Below are positions 53,585 through 62,524 of a stretch of 64,000 bases of DNA, piece by piece. The notes below the pieces were generated by a model. The model had not been told where the DNA came from, did not search any database, and saw only the letters and a program-made list of their open reading frames with translations. Location of the stretch: assembly GCA_005239465.1 (NCBI GenBank), contig SPAW01000009.1, forward strand, positions 63,166 to 127,165, written 5' to 3'. The stretch's first letter is position 1; each line of letters starts with the position of its first letter. A program made the translations under genes and the position numbers. The DNA is from Nitrospira sp. GTDB lineage: Bacteria > Nitrospirota > Nitrospiria > Nitrospirales > Nitrospiraceae.

Positions 53585-54154
53585 CTAACGACGGGAGCGC
53601 TTAGGAAGATTCTCCTCAGGAATAAAGACCGCCAACGCGATGACTGTGGTCCACTTGCCCGGCTTGCCGATAGCCGACTGCGTGATATTCAAGGTTCTCA
53701 CGATCTTTCCGCCCATCTTAAAAACCTGCTCACGCTCTTTCCAGGCAATGTTGGGATCGAATTCGACTCCTAAGGTCGTGGCCAACATCTGCGCGGCGAG
53801 GTCTTCCGTATATTCTCCTGTTTCCTCATCCGTCTCACCATGGGCATGATGCTCCGACAGATAGCCATAGGTGCGGCGATCGGTGGGTTTCGCGAGGCCG
53901 ATCGAGGCTGAGACCAGCCGGTTTCGTTCGTTGGTCTCGGAACGGGCCATGACACAAAACGTGATTTCACCGGGGTTCACGAGCTTCTCTCCGCGCTTCC
54001 GCGGGATGATTTTGCAATTCGGGGGAAGGATGGAAGAAACGGTGACGAGGTTACAATAGGCCACGCCGGCGCTGCGCAACGCCTGTTCGAAGGAGGCCAA
54101 CTTCTCCCTGTGGACTCCTACTCCTCTCGTCAGAAACATATGCGTAGGTACCAT
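53585..54154 (-). CDS. pdaD: Pyruvoyl-dependent arginine decarboxylase
   Basis: 189-aa proenzyme that decarboxylates arginine to agmatine without PLP. Self-cleavage between the two serines of [12 protein letters not shown] (Ser40/Ser41) would create the pyruvoyl group on the alpha chain; [20 protein letters not shown], and [20 protein letters not shown] are archaeal PvlArgDC-like. Start at 54154; a second Met at 54139 is possible. It is followed by speB. This archaeal-type enzyme is found in several bacterial phyla. Confidence 0.93.
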   Translation of the reverse strand: MVPTHMFLTRGVGVHREKLASFEQALRSAGVAYCNLVTVSSILPPNCKIIPRKRGEKLVNPGEITFCVMARSETNERNRLVSASIGLAKPTDRRTYGYLSEHHAHGETDEETGEYTEDLAAQMLATTLGVEFDPNIAWKEREQVFKMGGKIVRTLNITQSAIGKPGKWTTVIALAVFIPEENLPKRSRR

Positions 54155-54175
54155 CGTCTCCCCCTTCGGCTAGTT

Positions 54176-54262
54176 GATCCGGTTTATCTGGTTTTTCTGT
54201 TTTGTTTGGTTACGCCCTACGATGAGACAAACCAGACAAACGAAACGGACCAGATCGGCTGC
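54176..54262. repeat. GT/AC-rich inverted repeat upstream of pdaD
   Basis: Copies of TCTGGTTT on one side and AAACCAGA on the other (about 54185-54240) let the region fold into a long imperfect hairpin. Adjacent to the pdaD start and the aldehyde dehydrogenase 3' end. Low complexity, no ORF. Confidence 0.4.
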
Positions 54263-54325
54263 AGGTTTAGGGCCGCTGTTGTATCAAGATTGGACCCGCT
54301 TCGCAATATCCACTGAGGATTTTCT

Positions 54326-55792
54326 TCAGTGCGAGCCGGCTGGCTCCTTCAGGTTCAACACCAACAGCCTGGGTTCTGTCATGTCCTCAATCGCGGCCCG
54401 GATCCCCTCGCGTCCCAGACCGGAATCTTTCACGCCGCCGTAGGGCATGTGATCGGCACGAAACGTGGGAATCTCGTTTGCCAAAACAGCGCCGACTTCC
54501 AAATGACGAAAGGCATGAAAGATTTTATTGATGTCCTGCGTAAACACACCGGCCTGCAGCCCATAGTCCGATTGATTGAGCGAAGCGATGGCCTCGCTCA
54601 GCTGACGATACGGCGTCACGGTGACCACGGGTCCAAACACTTCTCGGCACGAGACCTTCATCTCCGGCTTCACATTCGACAGCACCGTTGCTTCGACGAC
54701 AGTTCCCATCCGTTTCCCACCCAACAGCACTCGCGCCCCTTCTGCCACGGCTTCGCCGATCCAGCTCTCGACGCGTTGGGCGGCAGCTTGATCGATCAAG
54801 GGACCAATGATCGTCGCCTCATCGGTCGGATCCCCGGCCTTCAATCGAGCGACATGCATCAGCAGCTTCGTCGTAAAAAGATCCGCGATTGACTGGTGCA
54901 CAAATACCCTCTGCACAGAAATGCAGCTCTGTCCGGCATAGCCGAAACCTCCGGCTGCACAGCGCTGGGCCGCCAGATCAAGATCGGCATCCGGCTCAAT
55001 CACCACACCCGCATTGCCTCCAAGTTCGAGGGTGACTTTCTTCTTCCCGCACTTGGCTTTCAACATCCACCCCACCGGCGCACTCCCCGTGAAGCTCAAC
55101 AGCTTGAACCGTGGATCCATGACAAACCGCTCGGCTAGGGCGTTGTCGCAAGGCACTACATTGAACCCACCCGGAGGGAGCCCCGCTTCCAACGCGACCT
55201 CTCCTAACAACAGGGCCGTCAGTGGTGTTTGGGGAGCCGGCTTGATCAGGATCGGATTGCCGGCGGCGAGCGCCGGCGCCACCTTGTGCGCGACTAGATT
55301 CAGCGGGAAGTTGAACGGGGTAATGCCAAGAATGGGGCCGATGGGAAAGCGACGGAGAATGCCGAGATGGGAATCGGTGCTGGGCGTCCAATCAAGCGGC
55401 ACCACCTCCCCTGGAATCCGCCTTGCCTCTTCGGCCGCAACCGTAAAGGTTTGAACCGCTCGGCTGACTTCGCGCTTTGCATCGGCGATCGGCTTGCCCG
55501 CCTCGGCGGTGATCGTCGAGGCGAACTCGTCTCGCCGTCGATAGATGAGTGCGGCGATCTGCTGGAGAATGTTGTAGCGGGCATGCGCTGGGAGCCCACC
55601 CATCGTTGCGGCCGCGCCGGACGTGGAGGCTATGGCTTCTTCCACATCGGACTCAGTGGCCTGAACCACGTCGGCAATCGCATGCCCATTGAACGGATTG
55701 ACGACACGGGCCGTCGTGTCGCCTTGCTTCCATTGACCGTGAACGAGAAAGGGGCGCGGTTCCTGCACAGAGATGCTCGCTGGCGTCGACAA
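54326..55792 (-). CDS. NAD(P)-dependent aldehyde dehydrogenase
   Basis: 488 aa. The catalytic Cys lies in GYAGQSCISVQRVFVH and the general base Glu in VTLELGGNAG; the N-terminal cofactor loop ITPFNFPLNLVAHKVAPALA is clear, and PYGGVKDSGLGREG near the end is typical. The pattern is that of broad-range ALDHs of the lactaldehyde/succinate-semialdehyde type. Its place among polyamine genes suggests a role on aminoaldehydes, but this is only inferred from the neighbourhood. It starts 3 bp after the zinc-ribbon gene. Confidence 0.92.
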   Translation of the reverse strand: MSTPASISVQEPRPFLVHGQWKQGDTTARVVNPFNGHAIADVVQATESDVEEAIASTSGAAATMGGLPAHARYNILQQIAALIYRRRDEFASTITAEAGKPIADAKREVSRAVQTFTVAAEEARRIPGEVVPLDWTPSTDSHLGILRRFPIGPILGITPFNFPLNLVAHKVAPALAAGNPILIKPAPQTPLTALLLGEVALEAGLPPGGFNVVPCDNALAERFVMDPRFKLLSFTGSAPVGWMLKAKCGKKKVTLELGGNAGVVIEPDADLDLAAQRCAAGGFGYAGQSCISVQRVFVHQSIADLFTTKLLMHVARLKAGDPTDEATIIGPLIDQAAAQRVESWIGEAVAEGARVLLGGKRMGTVVEATVLSNVKPEMKVSCREVFGPVVTVTPYRQLSEAIASLNQSDYGLQAGVFTQDINKIFHAFRHLEVGAVLANEIPTFRADHMPYGGVKDSGLGREGIRAAIEDMTEPRLLVLNLKEPAGSH

Positions 55793-55795
55793 TAA

Positions 55796-56065
55796 TTAAT
55801 CCGTCGTTTCGACCGGCGCAGCAGATTCAACGGTGGGTTGAGCGGCGGCGGCCTGCTGTGCAGCCACAGCCTTGGCGATCAGCTCTTCTGTTCCCCAATC
55901 GCGAACCGCGTCAAGGGTAAACCCTTCGTAGGTCGAGACGCCGTGACACGAAGGACAATCCGGCATGGGAACTTTTTGATAGAAGACTTCCCCCAGGCAA
56001 GACATGCAGACCCAAAAATCGTCGTCACAATGGTACACGGGCCAGAAAGACTGCGTTGAAGCCAT
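55796..56065 (-). CDS. Small zinc-ribbon protein, function unknown
   Basis: 89 aa with two Cys pairs, CMSC and CPSC, that can form one zinc ribbon (VYHCDDDFWVCMSC ... PMPDCPSCHGVSTY). A helical, Ala-rich tail (IAKAVAAQQAAAAQ) follows. The N-terminal SFWPVYHCDDDF is not known to me. It lies between DsbA-like and aldehyde dehydrogenase genes on the same strand. Confidence 0.7.
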   Translation of the reverse strand: MASTQSFWPVYHCDDDFWVCMSCLGEVFYQKVPMPDCPSCHGVSTYEGFTLDAVRDWGTEELIAKAVAAQQAAAAQPTVESAAPVETTD

Positions 56066-56158
56066 AAGAAATTCCTACCTTGTTACAAACGTGGTTGATG
56101 TGATCATGGTGTCTGCGCAAACCGGCTGTTCGGCCCACTCAACCCCGGTGCCGCCGTG

Positions 56159-56797
56159 CTAGTGCGGGGTGCCCGCCAGGAGCCGGTCAATTTCCTCAGC
56201 GAACATCTCGAACGGAAACGCCCCCGGAATCGCAACGGCCGGTTCTTTCTCAGTCGGTTCGCCTGCTGTTGGCATAAGAATGAAGCCCGGGGTTCCGTGA
56301 AACCCCCAGCGATTGGCCTCCTGGCGATCTTCAAAGATCGACTTCGTGTACCGTCCATCTTTCACACACCGTTCAAACGCAGACTGATCAAGCCCGAGTG
56401 CGGTCGCATGGCGGAAATAGACGACCTTGTCGAGTCGGCCCCCTTCAGCAAACAAGCGATCATGCATCGCCCAATACTTGCCCTGAGCTCCGGCACATCG
56501 CGCCGCTGTCGCAGCATCAAGGCCGGGGCCCAGATCAGCGCGGGGATAGTCCCGGTAGAGAAACCGCACCTTACCGGTATCAACATAGCGGGCCTGAATG
56601 AGCGGCCAGGTGTCCTTGAAAAACTTCAGACAGTACCCACACGTAAAATCGGAATACTCGATAAGAGTGACCGGTGCATTGGCCTGCCCCCTCACCCTGC
56701 CGTCGACTTCGAGCGGAACTGTGGCCCAGAGAGGGAACGACCACACGAGGCCGCACAAGAGTACAGCTGAACCAAGTCGTGTAGCATGCCTCTTCAT
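56159..56797 (-). CDS. DsbA-family thiol:disulfide protein, secreted
   Basis: 212 aa with a signal peptide (GSAVLLCGLVWSFPLWA) and a thioredoxin-like fold. The active site is CGYC (Cys53/Cys56) in LIEYSDFTCGYCLKFFKDTW; the cis-Pro loop is FHGTPGFIL. The helical insert KYWAMHDRLFAEGGRLDKVV fits the DsbA/Com1-BdbD group. It would oxidise or isomerise disulfides in the periplasm. The ATG at 56797 overlaps the stop of the DHS-like gene by 4 bp; the frame runs further but over that gene. Confidence 0.88.
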   Translation of the reverse strand: MKRHATRLGSAVLLCGLVWSFPLWATVPLEVDGRVRGQANAPVTLIEYSDFTCGYCLKFFKDTWPLIQARYVDTGKVRFLYRDYPRADLGPGLDAATAARCAGAQGKYWAMHDRLFAEGGRLDKVVYFRHATALGLDQSAFERCVKDGRYTKSIFEDRQEANRWGFHGTPGFILMPTAGEPTEKEPAVAIPGAFPFEMFAEEIDRLLAGTPH

Positions 56798-57900
56798 GGA
56801 CGACGCGCAGCGCTGGCTTTCTTCCGCTCCAGAAGCCCCATCATCAACAGAGGCCAAACCACCGTCGCATCGCTCAGCACTTCGGCGAATCGCCCACCGT
56901 CCTTCGGAGCCACGAACTTTCCCCACGAGAGCCCTTCCTGATAGGTACAGCCGCTGAGCCCACCCCAGTGGTCCGGCTCCGGACAGATCCTGACTCCGTA
57001 GTGGAATCGGGGCGGTTTCACGTTGAGACCCAGGCGAAGGTTGCCGATCTCAATGTAAGGGCCAACCTGTTGAGCCCAATTCCGCGGCACGCCCCCACCA
57101 ATCGTGAAGATGCCGAGCTTCTTCGCCGAGAGAATGTGGTCGGCATAGCTGTTGAGGTCGAGGTACGGATTAAATGATGGGCATGATTGGTGGATGGCCT
57201 TCAATACAGCAAGATCTCCCCCCTCACCGGCCTGGGAGCGGGCTCGATCAATCTCGCGTGCCATGGCCCATGTCCCCACATCAAGCCCCATCTCAGAATC
57301 GGTAAAGGCCGGGATGTACACCGGTACATTCTTGAGATACGCGCTTTTCAAAATCCCATCGCCGTCAAATTCCTCCGCCAACGTCTTTCCCAATTCGCGC
57401 GTGAGGACCTCTGAGGAGAGCGGCTGATCATGGTTGACCCGTTTCAACGTTTGCGACACAACATGCTCGACATAATTCAAATTCGCTTCCATCTCAAGCG
57501 TATCGTAGACACGGTTGTACCCCTTCCGGAAAAGCTCTTCGTCACTCATCGAAGGATGATGTTGATAATGCGTTTTGCCGAACGATTCACTGAGGCCATG
57601 GGCGATCAGCGCCCCCGTGGAGATGATGCAATGCACCATCCCCTCATCCACCATCGTGCTGACGATCTTGCCCATCTTGGCAATCGTCATGGCGCCGGAC
57701 AACGTCATGACGACTTTACAGTCGGGATCATTGATCATCGACCACAGCACTTCGAACGCCTCGCCGAGACGACGCCCACCGAAGGCCGTTTTGCTCATGG
57801 CGATCAACAGATCGTTGAAAGAAGCAATCTTTCCGGGATCAAGCGGCTCGAGCGCTTCCAGTCCATCTTTTGCGCCGTCACGAAATTCGCGTGCTGCCAT
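56794..57900 (-). CDS. Deoxyhypusine-synthase-family protein (probable homospermidine synthase)
   Basis: 368 aa. NAD-dependent DHS fold: MTLSGAMTIAKMGK, HCIISTGALIAHGLSE, THYQHHPSMSDEELFRKG, VPVYIPAFTDSEMGLDVGTW, FTIGGGVPRNWAQQ, and the catalytic-lysine segment EGLSWGK. Bacteria lack eIF5A, so the substrate is not deoxyhypusine's protein; bacterial members (SpeY-type) transfer an aminobutyl group to putrescine to make homospermidine. With pdaD and speB nearby this fits. Start at 57900 (MAAREFRDGA) after GGGCGGTGT; a longer frame starts at 57939. Confidence 0.82.
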   Translation of the reverse strand: MAAREFRDGAKDGLEALEPLDPGKIASFNDLLIAMSKTAFGGRRLGEAFEVLWSMINDPDCKVVMTLSGAMTIAKMGKIVSTMVDEGMVHCIISTGALIAHGLSESFGKTHYQHHPSMSDEELFRKGYNRVYDTLEMEANLNYVEHVVSQTLKRVNHDQPLSSEVLTRELGKTLAEEFDGDGILKSAYLKNVPVYIPAFTDSEMGLDVGTWAMAREIDRARSQAGEGGDLAVLKAIHQSCPSFNPYLDLNSYADHILSAKKLGIFTIGGGVPRNWAQQVGPYIEIGNLRLGLNVKPPRFHYGVRICPEPDHWGGLSGCTYQEGLSWGKFVAPKDGGRFAEVLSDATVVWPLLMMGLLERKKASAARRP

Positions 57901-58259
57901 GACACACCGCCCTGAAAGAAGATCATTGTGGAAGCGCATTCTTTATACACAACCGACGATAGAGGCGTCAATGAAGAGAGGGCTGCTTTCCCTTACCATC
58001 GTGCATCACGATGCTCCGATCATGACTCATCAGAATGACAGACGAGATGCTCAGGCACGAACCACCGGAGGAGCTGCACCATAATGCAGCTATGAAGATC
58101 GTACGAGAACACGCCGGGACAATGCCCATGATCGGAGTTCAAGAAGTATGAGATGGAGTTGTGCGGATCGCCTCATGAGAGACGCTCACCAGGCGAGATC
58201 GAATCTGAGAACTGTACAAAGCTGGAGGGGTTTTTCAGGCGCAGTCTTTCGATGCAGCT

Positions 58260-58302
58260 CCCCACAGCAAGCTGCAGGGTTTTCGGCGAAGGAGAATAAA
58301 CC
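58260..58302. repeat. REP-like hairpin element (copy 2)
   Basis: CCCCACAG-CAAG-CTGCAGGG (imperfect) followed by CGGCGAAGGAGAATAAAC, shared with 40378-40421. The gap 57901-58594 has no convincing gene; besides this it holds a palindromic run near 58350-58392 and two direct repeats. Confidence 0.55.
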
Positions 58303-58409
58303 GATGAAGAGGCGCCGACTCAAGCGAAGATGGCCTGCCATGTCTTCGACCCTGAGGCTTCGGCCGTGAGCTCAGCCGAACGGCTGAGCCTCAGGCTCAG
58401 ACCCGAAGG

Positions 58410-58456
58410 GAGCGAGCGGAGAAAACGCTCGATAGAGCGTTTCGCCGCGAGTCGAA
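58410..58456. repeat. Direct repeat, tRNA-terminator-like (copy 1)
   Basis: GAGCGAGCGG, then ACGCTCGATAGAGCG, then CGCCGCGAGTCGAA; matches 58549-58594 with few changes. It reads as the downstream flank of the tRNA-Glu gene without the tRNA. Confidence 0.6.
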
Positions 58457-58548
58457 CTTGCTGAGGAATGACAGCCCCTCGACCTGGCTCGGGGCACCAT
58501 TCGATTCGCGGCATGAACTGTTCAGCGACGTTCAGGTGGCCTGCCATG

Positions 58549-58594
58549 AGCGAGCGGGGAAACGCTCGATAGAGCGCTTCCGCCGCGAGTCGAA
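58549..58594 (-). terminator. tRNA-Glu downstream terminator/repeat (copy 2)
   Basis: On the minus strand, immediately after the CCA end, AAGCGCTC-TATC-GAGCGTTT forms a stem (5 perfect bp plus flanking A-T) with a TTT tail: a weak intrinsic terminator for the tRNA. The same sequence recurs at 58410-58456. Confidence 0.55.
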
Positions 58595-58653
58595 TGGTGG
58601 TCCCAACGGGATTCGAACCCGTGTTTAAGCCTTGAGAGGGCGTTCTGAGCCAC
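58595..58653 (-). pseudogene. 3' remnant of tRNA-Glu(CTC): probable attachment site
   Basis: On the minus strand the anticodon arm (loop CTCTCAA, anticodon CTC), variable loop, T-arm (ACGGGTTCGAATCCCGT), acceptor 3' strand TGGGACC, and encoded ACCA are all present. The 5' acceptor strand (expected GGTCCCA) and most of the D-arm are missing, and the anticodon stem is damaged (GGCTT in place of GGCGT). Retaining only the 3' half is what a tRNA-targeting integrase leaves on the side away from the tRNA's 5' end, so the inserted DNA should lie at higher coordinates. Confidence 0.72.
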
Positions 58654-58771
58654 TTTATCGGGTGTGACACTGAGTGACTGGAAGTGAGTGATTCAAGTTC
58701 GTAGTGTGGGGTTTCTCCGTTCAAGATAGACTGGAAGAGTGATTGCCTGTCATGGCAAATGACACTGGCGA

Positions 58772-58789
58772 TAGGCACTATTTAGGCAC
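58772..58789. repeat. TAGGCAC direct repeat near the tRNA remnant
   Basis: TAGGCAC at 58772-58778 and 58783-58789, 11 bp apart, about 120 bp inside the inferred island. Similar arm-type repeats flank tyrosine-integrase attachment sites, but no integrase gene is seen here. Confidence 0.35.
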
Positions 58790-58929
58790 CGGAAATTTCA
58801 GGCCACCCCTTGACCGGCGGGTAAGGGGGTAAATCGAGTGAGAACGTTCGCGGTAGGCGCGCGCAATTGACAAGTGGAACAAAAAGGGACCGAGACCCCA
58901 AGCCTTGATATATACCGCGTGCATATTCG

Positions 58930-59088
58930 ATGAAGGACAAGCGAAGTCAATTCAAGCGATTGCATGCGGTCAAGGCGTCAAAGTCGTTTGTCTACAAAGA
59001 GGCAAGAATTCTTGCCATCAAGCCCTTAAAATGCCAGCCTGCCAAGACTTACTACCCAGGGGCCTTGAAGGAGATGGCTAGAGGATAG
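58930..59088 (+). CDS. Possible small basic protein (52 aa)
   Basis: An ATG frame of 52 codons, MKDKRSQFKRLHAVKASKSF at the start, rich in Lys/Arg. No clear ribosome-binding site and no family recognised; it may be chance. The rest of 58800-59320 shows nothing I can name. Confidence 0.2.
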   Translation: MKDKRSQFKRLHAVKASKSFVYKEARILAIKPLKCQPAKTYYPGALKEMARG

Positions 59089-59322
59089 GCGTAGCCGAAA
59101 GACTGGCGGTTTAGGAAGACGAGACACCGGTGATAACTCGACTACCGAATCCCCGCCTCAATCCAGCGAACCGGATGATACTTCAAAGACACAGCCATCT
59201 GGGGAGATTGCATCCTGTTGCGCTTAGTGTGTGGGAGTAACGGTGTCACGGCTACACTTTTGGTTACACCATTCATTGGGAAGTGCTTCTGATCCATAGC
59301 AAGCCTGAGTGGGAGCTGAGGG

Positions 59323-59355
59323 GCACACACCCCTGGTCTATGGGCAATGGGTCCC
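59323..59355. repeat. Island repeat, copy A
   Basis: 33-bp core from GCACACACCCC to AATGGGTCCC. It lies just past the 3' end of the truncated STAS gene. Similarity to copies B and C probably continues rightward to about 59420 (CCTCATTG corresponding to GCTCAATG). Confidence 0.5.
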
Positions 59356-59422
59356 GTTGTTGAAATGCATGCCTAGTGGTAAAAAGGGATGGACCGGCAT
59401 GCGGCGATTATTATGTGACGCC

Positions 59423-59578
59423 TCATTGCGCGTGCCTTACATTGAAGGTGGTGTAACTACTGTGGGGCAGGTCGTGGTCCGCAAGCGCTTCCTCGAGGTC
59501 GGGCGCGATGTTCTTGTCTAGCCGGTCCTGCGGTGTAACGATCAATACCTTTCCGCCCGTACGTAACAGGATGGCCAT
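59423..59578 (-). pseudogene. Truncated STAS-domain (anti-anti-sigma) gene
   Basis: 51 aa: MAILLRTGGKVLIVTPQDRL then DKNIAPDLEEALADHD, which is the first half of a STAS domain (beta strand, RLDxxxAPxLEEAL helix). The conserved phospho-serine segment and second half are absent; after residue 36 the sequence loses similarity and stops at the edge of repeat A. AGGAG 7 nt before the ATG at 59578 shows it once had a good start. It lies 100 bp downstream of the phosphatase gene, matching a second antagonist of the same module. Confidence 0.55.
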
Positions 59579-59678
59579 GCGCAAGCTCCTCATGTCTTTT
59601 CGTGATAGTTGAGGGTGCCCATAGAAGTCGAGACCCCATTCCCGTCCCTTATCGGGGCGGATAGCGGCAGGCGACCCT

Positions 59679-61793
59679 TCAGGAGGCCAACTTCTTTTTA
59701 ACCGTGAGGACATTGTGTCCCACGGTGCGATGGTAGGACACCTCGTCACACATGGATCTGACCAAGTGGATTCCCAGGCCGCCGATCTCACGCTCGTCGT
59801 GCGGCAGCGACAGATCCGGTGCCTCCACCGTTAAGAGATTGAAGGGGATACCATCATCCGTAATGGTCAGGATGACGTACTCGCCGCGCACTTCGCCTTC
59901 CACCCTAATGTAGTGCTCCGCCGGATCATTGGGGAACCCATACTGCACGACATTGCTCAACAGTTCATCCAGCGCCATGTTGAGAACGGGGATAAGGGGC
60001 TTGGCTCCTTCCCATTGCGCCACATAGTGTTCAAACGCCGTCTGCAGGACGGGAATGGCCATCAACTGGTTGGGCATCGTTTGGCGAAACACCGGAGCAG
60101 CCGCATCGGACGGGGCGACGCCGTTATACCGCAGCGCCAACATGGTGATATCATCCGCCTGTGGGGAATCTCCGGCAAACGTCTTCACTGCCTGCATAAC
60201 GTCGCGGATACGATCGACCACGGACCCACTCGTAGACTGGTCGAGCACCGTCTTTAATCGGTCGTTGCCGAACAGTTCACGCCGGACATTATTCGCCTCG
60301 GTTACCCCATCCGTGTAGAAGAAGAGCTCATCCCCCGGTGCCAATTGAGTTTTCCTCTCCTTGAAAGTGATGCCGGGCATGGGGCCTACCAATGGCCCGT
60401 CTAGCGCCTTCAGCCGCTCGAACTGTCCACCCCGTCGCTTCAGCAGAGGGGGAAAATGGCCCGCGTTCGTGGTGAGGAGGGTGCCGTCGTGGAGATCCAA
60501 GATGCCCAAGTACAGACTCACAAACATACAGTTGTCGTTGTCAGCACTGAGAGCATCATTGACACGGGTGACAATACTCGCGGGCGAGGGATCGTATGCC
60601 GCCAGTGTTTTCAACACAATCTTGGTCATGGCCATGAACAGGGCAGCGGACACCCCCGTCCCCGACACGTCGCCGATCGCAAAACAGAGCCGGTGTGCGT
60701 CGACCATGAAGAAATCGTAGAGATCCCCTCCGGTCTCTCGTGTTGGCTCAAGGACAGCAAAGAGGTCGAATTCCGTCCGATCCGGGAAGGCCGGGAACCT
60801 GTGTGGGAGCAGACTCATTTGAATATCTCGGCCGACGTTCAGCTCTTCTTCCATACGGGCCTTGGCCGCCTCCACCAGGGTCAACGATTCGGTTAACCGT
60901 GAGATCATGTGGTCGAACGTCTCCCCGAGAATCCCAAGTTCATCCGTGCCTCGGACCTTGCTGCGAACCTCGAGGTTACCCGCGGCGACCTGCTCAGCTG
61001 CCACAGCAACAGCGCTAATCCTTCGGAGAACCTTCCGATGGGTTACGATGCCGAACACGATGAGAAGTCCGCCGAGAAGAACGCCCCCTCCAGTGAAGGT
61101 CCTCACGAGCAATTTTTGGGCCTCGTGTCGGGCAACTTCAAGCGCCTTCGTCGTCCGAGCATTCACTTCCTCCTTGAACTGCCTGATCAGTTCCATAATG
61201 AACGCTTTCCCCTTGAAATACTTAGGTTCAAGGAGGAGCACTTGCGCCAATTTGAGGTTTTTCGGGCCCTCACGGGAGTATGTCTTCGTGCGGGGATCAT
61301 AATAGCGTCCCTGCACAGCGTTGAAGGCGATGGTTTCGATAGCGGTCAGGTCCTCGGAGCGCGACTGTATGTCTGCAAGGAGATCGAATTCTTTCTGGTT
61401 AAACCCCAACCGGCGCATGCGGTCCCGAAGCGAGAGGGTCTGTCCAGTCCCCGTGTCCAGAAGCTGGACGTTCCCGCCAATGACTCGATCCCAAAAGGTC
61501 CCGTCATATTCCTCTGGACGCGAGAAAGAACCGTTCCGGATGTCCAACACTTTGCGATAGTACAGCAAGAATTTCGAATCGCCTGATTGGGCATACAGTC
61601 TCGCGAACCTCGTCAGATCGTTCGACGACCGAAGCAATTCGTCAGCCAGGGCGAGTGACTCAGAACGGCGCTCCTCCACCACCGCGATCGCATCGAGTGC
61701 GCCTGCGAGTCTTGCTAGCATGAGCCAGAGCGTGACACTCGCCATCGCGATGGCAACGATGATAAAAATGGGGAATAGATGATTGAGTTTCAT
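59679..61793 (-). CDS. Membrane SpoIIE/RsbU phosphatase fused to an RsbW-like kinase domain
   Basis: 704 aa. N-terminal membrane helix (LFPIFIIVAIAMASVTLWLM), a helical sensor region of about 250 residues, second helix (FTGGGVLLGGLLIVFGIV), HAMP (VAAEQVAAGNLEVRSKVRGT), a PP2C/SpoIIE domain (DIQMSLLPHRFPAF, ETGGDLYDFF, FAIGDVSGTGVSAALFMAM, TNAGHFPPLL, FFYTDGVTEANN, DDITMLALRY) and a C-terminal HATPase_c (MALDELLSNVVQYGFP, DDGIPFN, GGLGIHLVRSMCD). Phosphatase and anti-sigma-type kinase on one chain can switch a STAS partner both ways. AAGGA 8 nt before the ATG at 61793 fixes the start over a long unsupported N-extension. 61794-62524 is non-coding apart from repeat B. Confidence 0.9.
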   Translation of the reverse strand: MKLNHLFPIFIIVAIAMASVTLWLMLARLAGALDAIAVVEERRSESLALADELLRSSNDLTRFARLYAQSGDSKFLLYYRKVLDIRNGSFSRPEEYDGTFWDRVIGGNVQLLDTGTGQTLSLRDRMRRLGFNQKEFDLLADIQSRSEDLTAIETIAFNAVQGRYYDPRTKTYSREGPKNLKLAQVLLLEPKYFKGKAFIMELIRQFKEEVNARTTKALEVARHEAQKLLVRTFTGGGVLLGGLLIVFGIVTHRKVLRRISAVAVAAEQVAAGNLEVRSKVRGTDELGILGETFDHMISRLTESLTLVEAAKARMEEELNVGRDIQMSLLPHRFPAFPDRTEFDLFAVLEPTRETGGDLYDFFMVDAHRLCFAIGDVSGTGVSAALFMAMTKIVLKTLAAYDPSPASIVTRVNDALSADNDNCMFVSLYLGILDLHDGTLLTTNAGHFPPLLKRRGGQFERLKALDGPLVGPMPGITFKERKTQLAPGDELFFYTDGVTEANNVRRELFGNDRLKTVLDQSTSGSVVDRIRDVMQAVKTFAGDSPQADDITMLALRYNGVAPSDAAAPVFRQTMPNQLMAIPVLQTAFEHYVAQWEGAKPLIPVLNMALDELLSNVVQYGFPNDPAEHYIRVEGEVRGEYVILTITDDGIPFNLLTVEAPDLSLPHDEREIGGLGIHLVRSMCDEVSYHRTVGHNVLTVKKKLAS

Positions 61794-62199
61794 CCGCGTG
61801 ATCCTTTCTCGCTCTTGCGCGCTTTCGCTCTCATGGGCCCGAGCTGAGAGGGACCGGTTTGCACGCTTCGGCTGTCGGTATATGTTGATCCTCCGCTTAG
61901 GTTTCGGCAGGCAGGCAAGTTCGGGGGTGCGATGGAATGGTCGACAAGTAGGGTGTTGTTGACCTGCCCCCATGATTAAGCCATCTGGTGAGGGAGTGTG
62001 CGTGCTTCCGGGGCCGGTGGCCAATACTCCAGGACACGGTGGACGTATTCTTGGAAATGGAGATGCCTTTCGGGTTGGACGGAGCAGCGGATTGTAGAAT
62101 GAAGCCTTGGAAGGGACGAATCGCAAAGCCCATGGGAGCCTTGCAGGGGGGCTGTATTCTAGGAGTGTAGTGGGATAGGTGCAGGTTGGAGGTTAATCG

Positions 62200-62309
62200 G
62201 CACACACCCTCTCCCTCTGCGCAATGAGTCCCATACGTGAAATGTACTACCGGCCAAATTGGCCTTTTGGCAGAATGAGGCTACTGAAAGACTTCGATGC
62301 TCAATGGGG
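62200..62309. repeat. Island repeat, copy B
   Basis: Begins GCACACACCC; core ends AATGAGTCCC at 62232; a second conserved block GATGCTCAATGGGG lies at 62296-62309, exactly 96 bp from the start, as in copy C. Confidence 0.6.
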
Positions 62310-62524
62310 AACTCGTTTCAACGCTGCAGGAGGCGCGAGTACTCGTTGAACGCTGGCGGCAGACCTCTAATCAGGTACACCCCCACCACCTTGGTTCTAC
62401 TTCGCGGAGGTTCGAGTAGCAACGTCAGCGATCCGAGCGGCTCAGGATACCGACAGCAGAGCAAGCTGGATGTGGACCATTAATCGGCAGATCCGCCCGC
62501 AGCCATGCTGGGCGGGTCTTCTAC

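Noticed and set aside
58320..58778. 152-codon minus-strand reading frame across the tRNA remnant
   Set aside because: It reads through the tRNA remnant and repeats; no protein family is recognisable.
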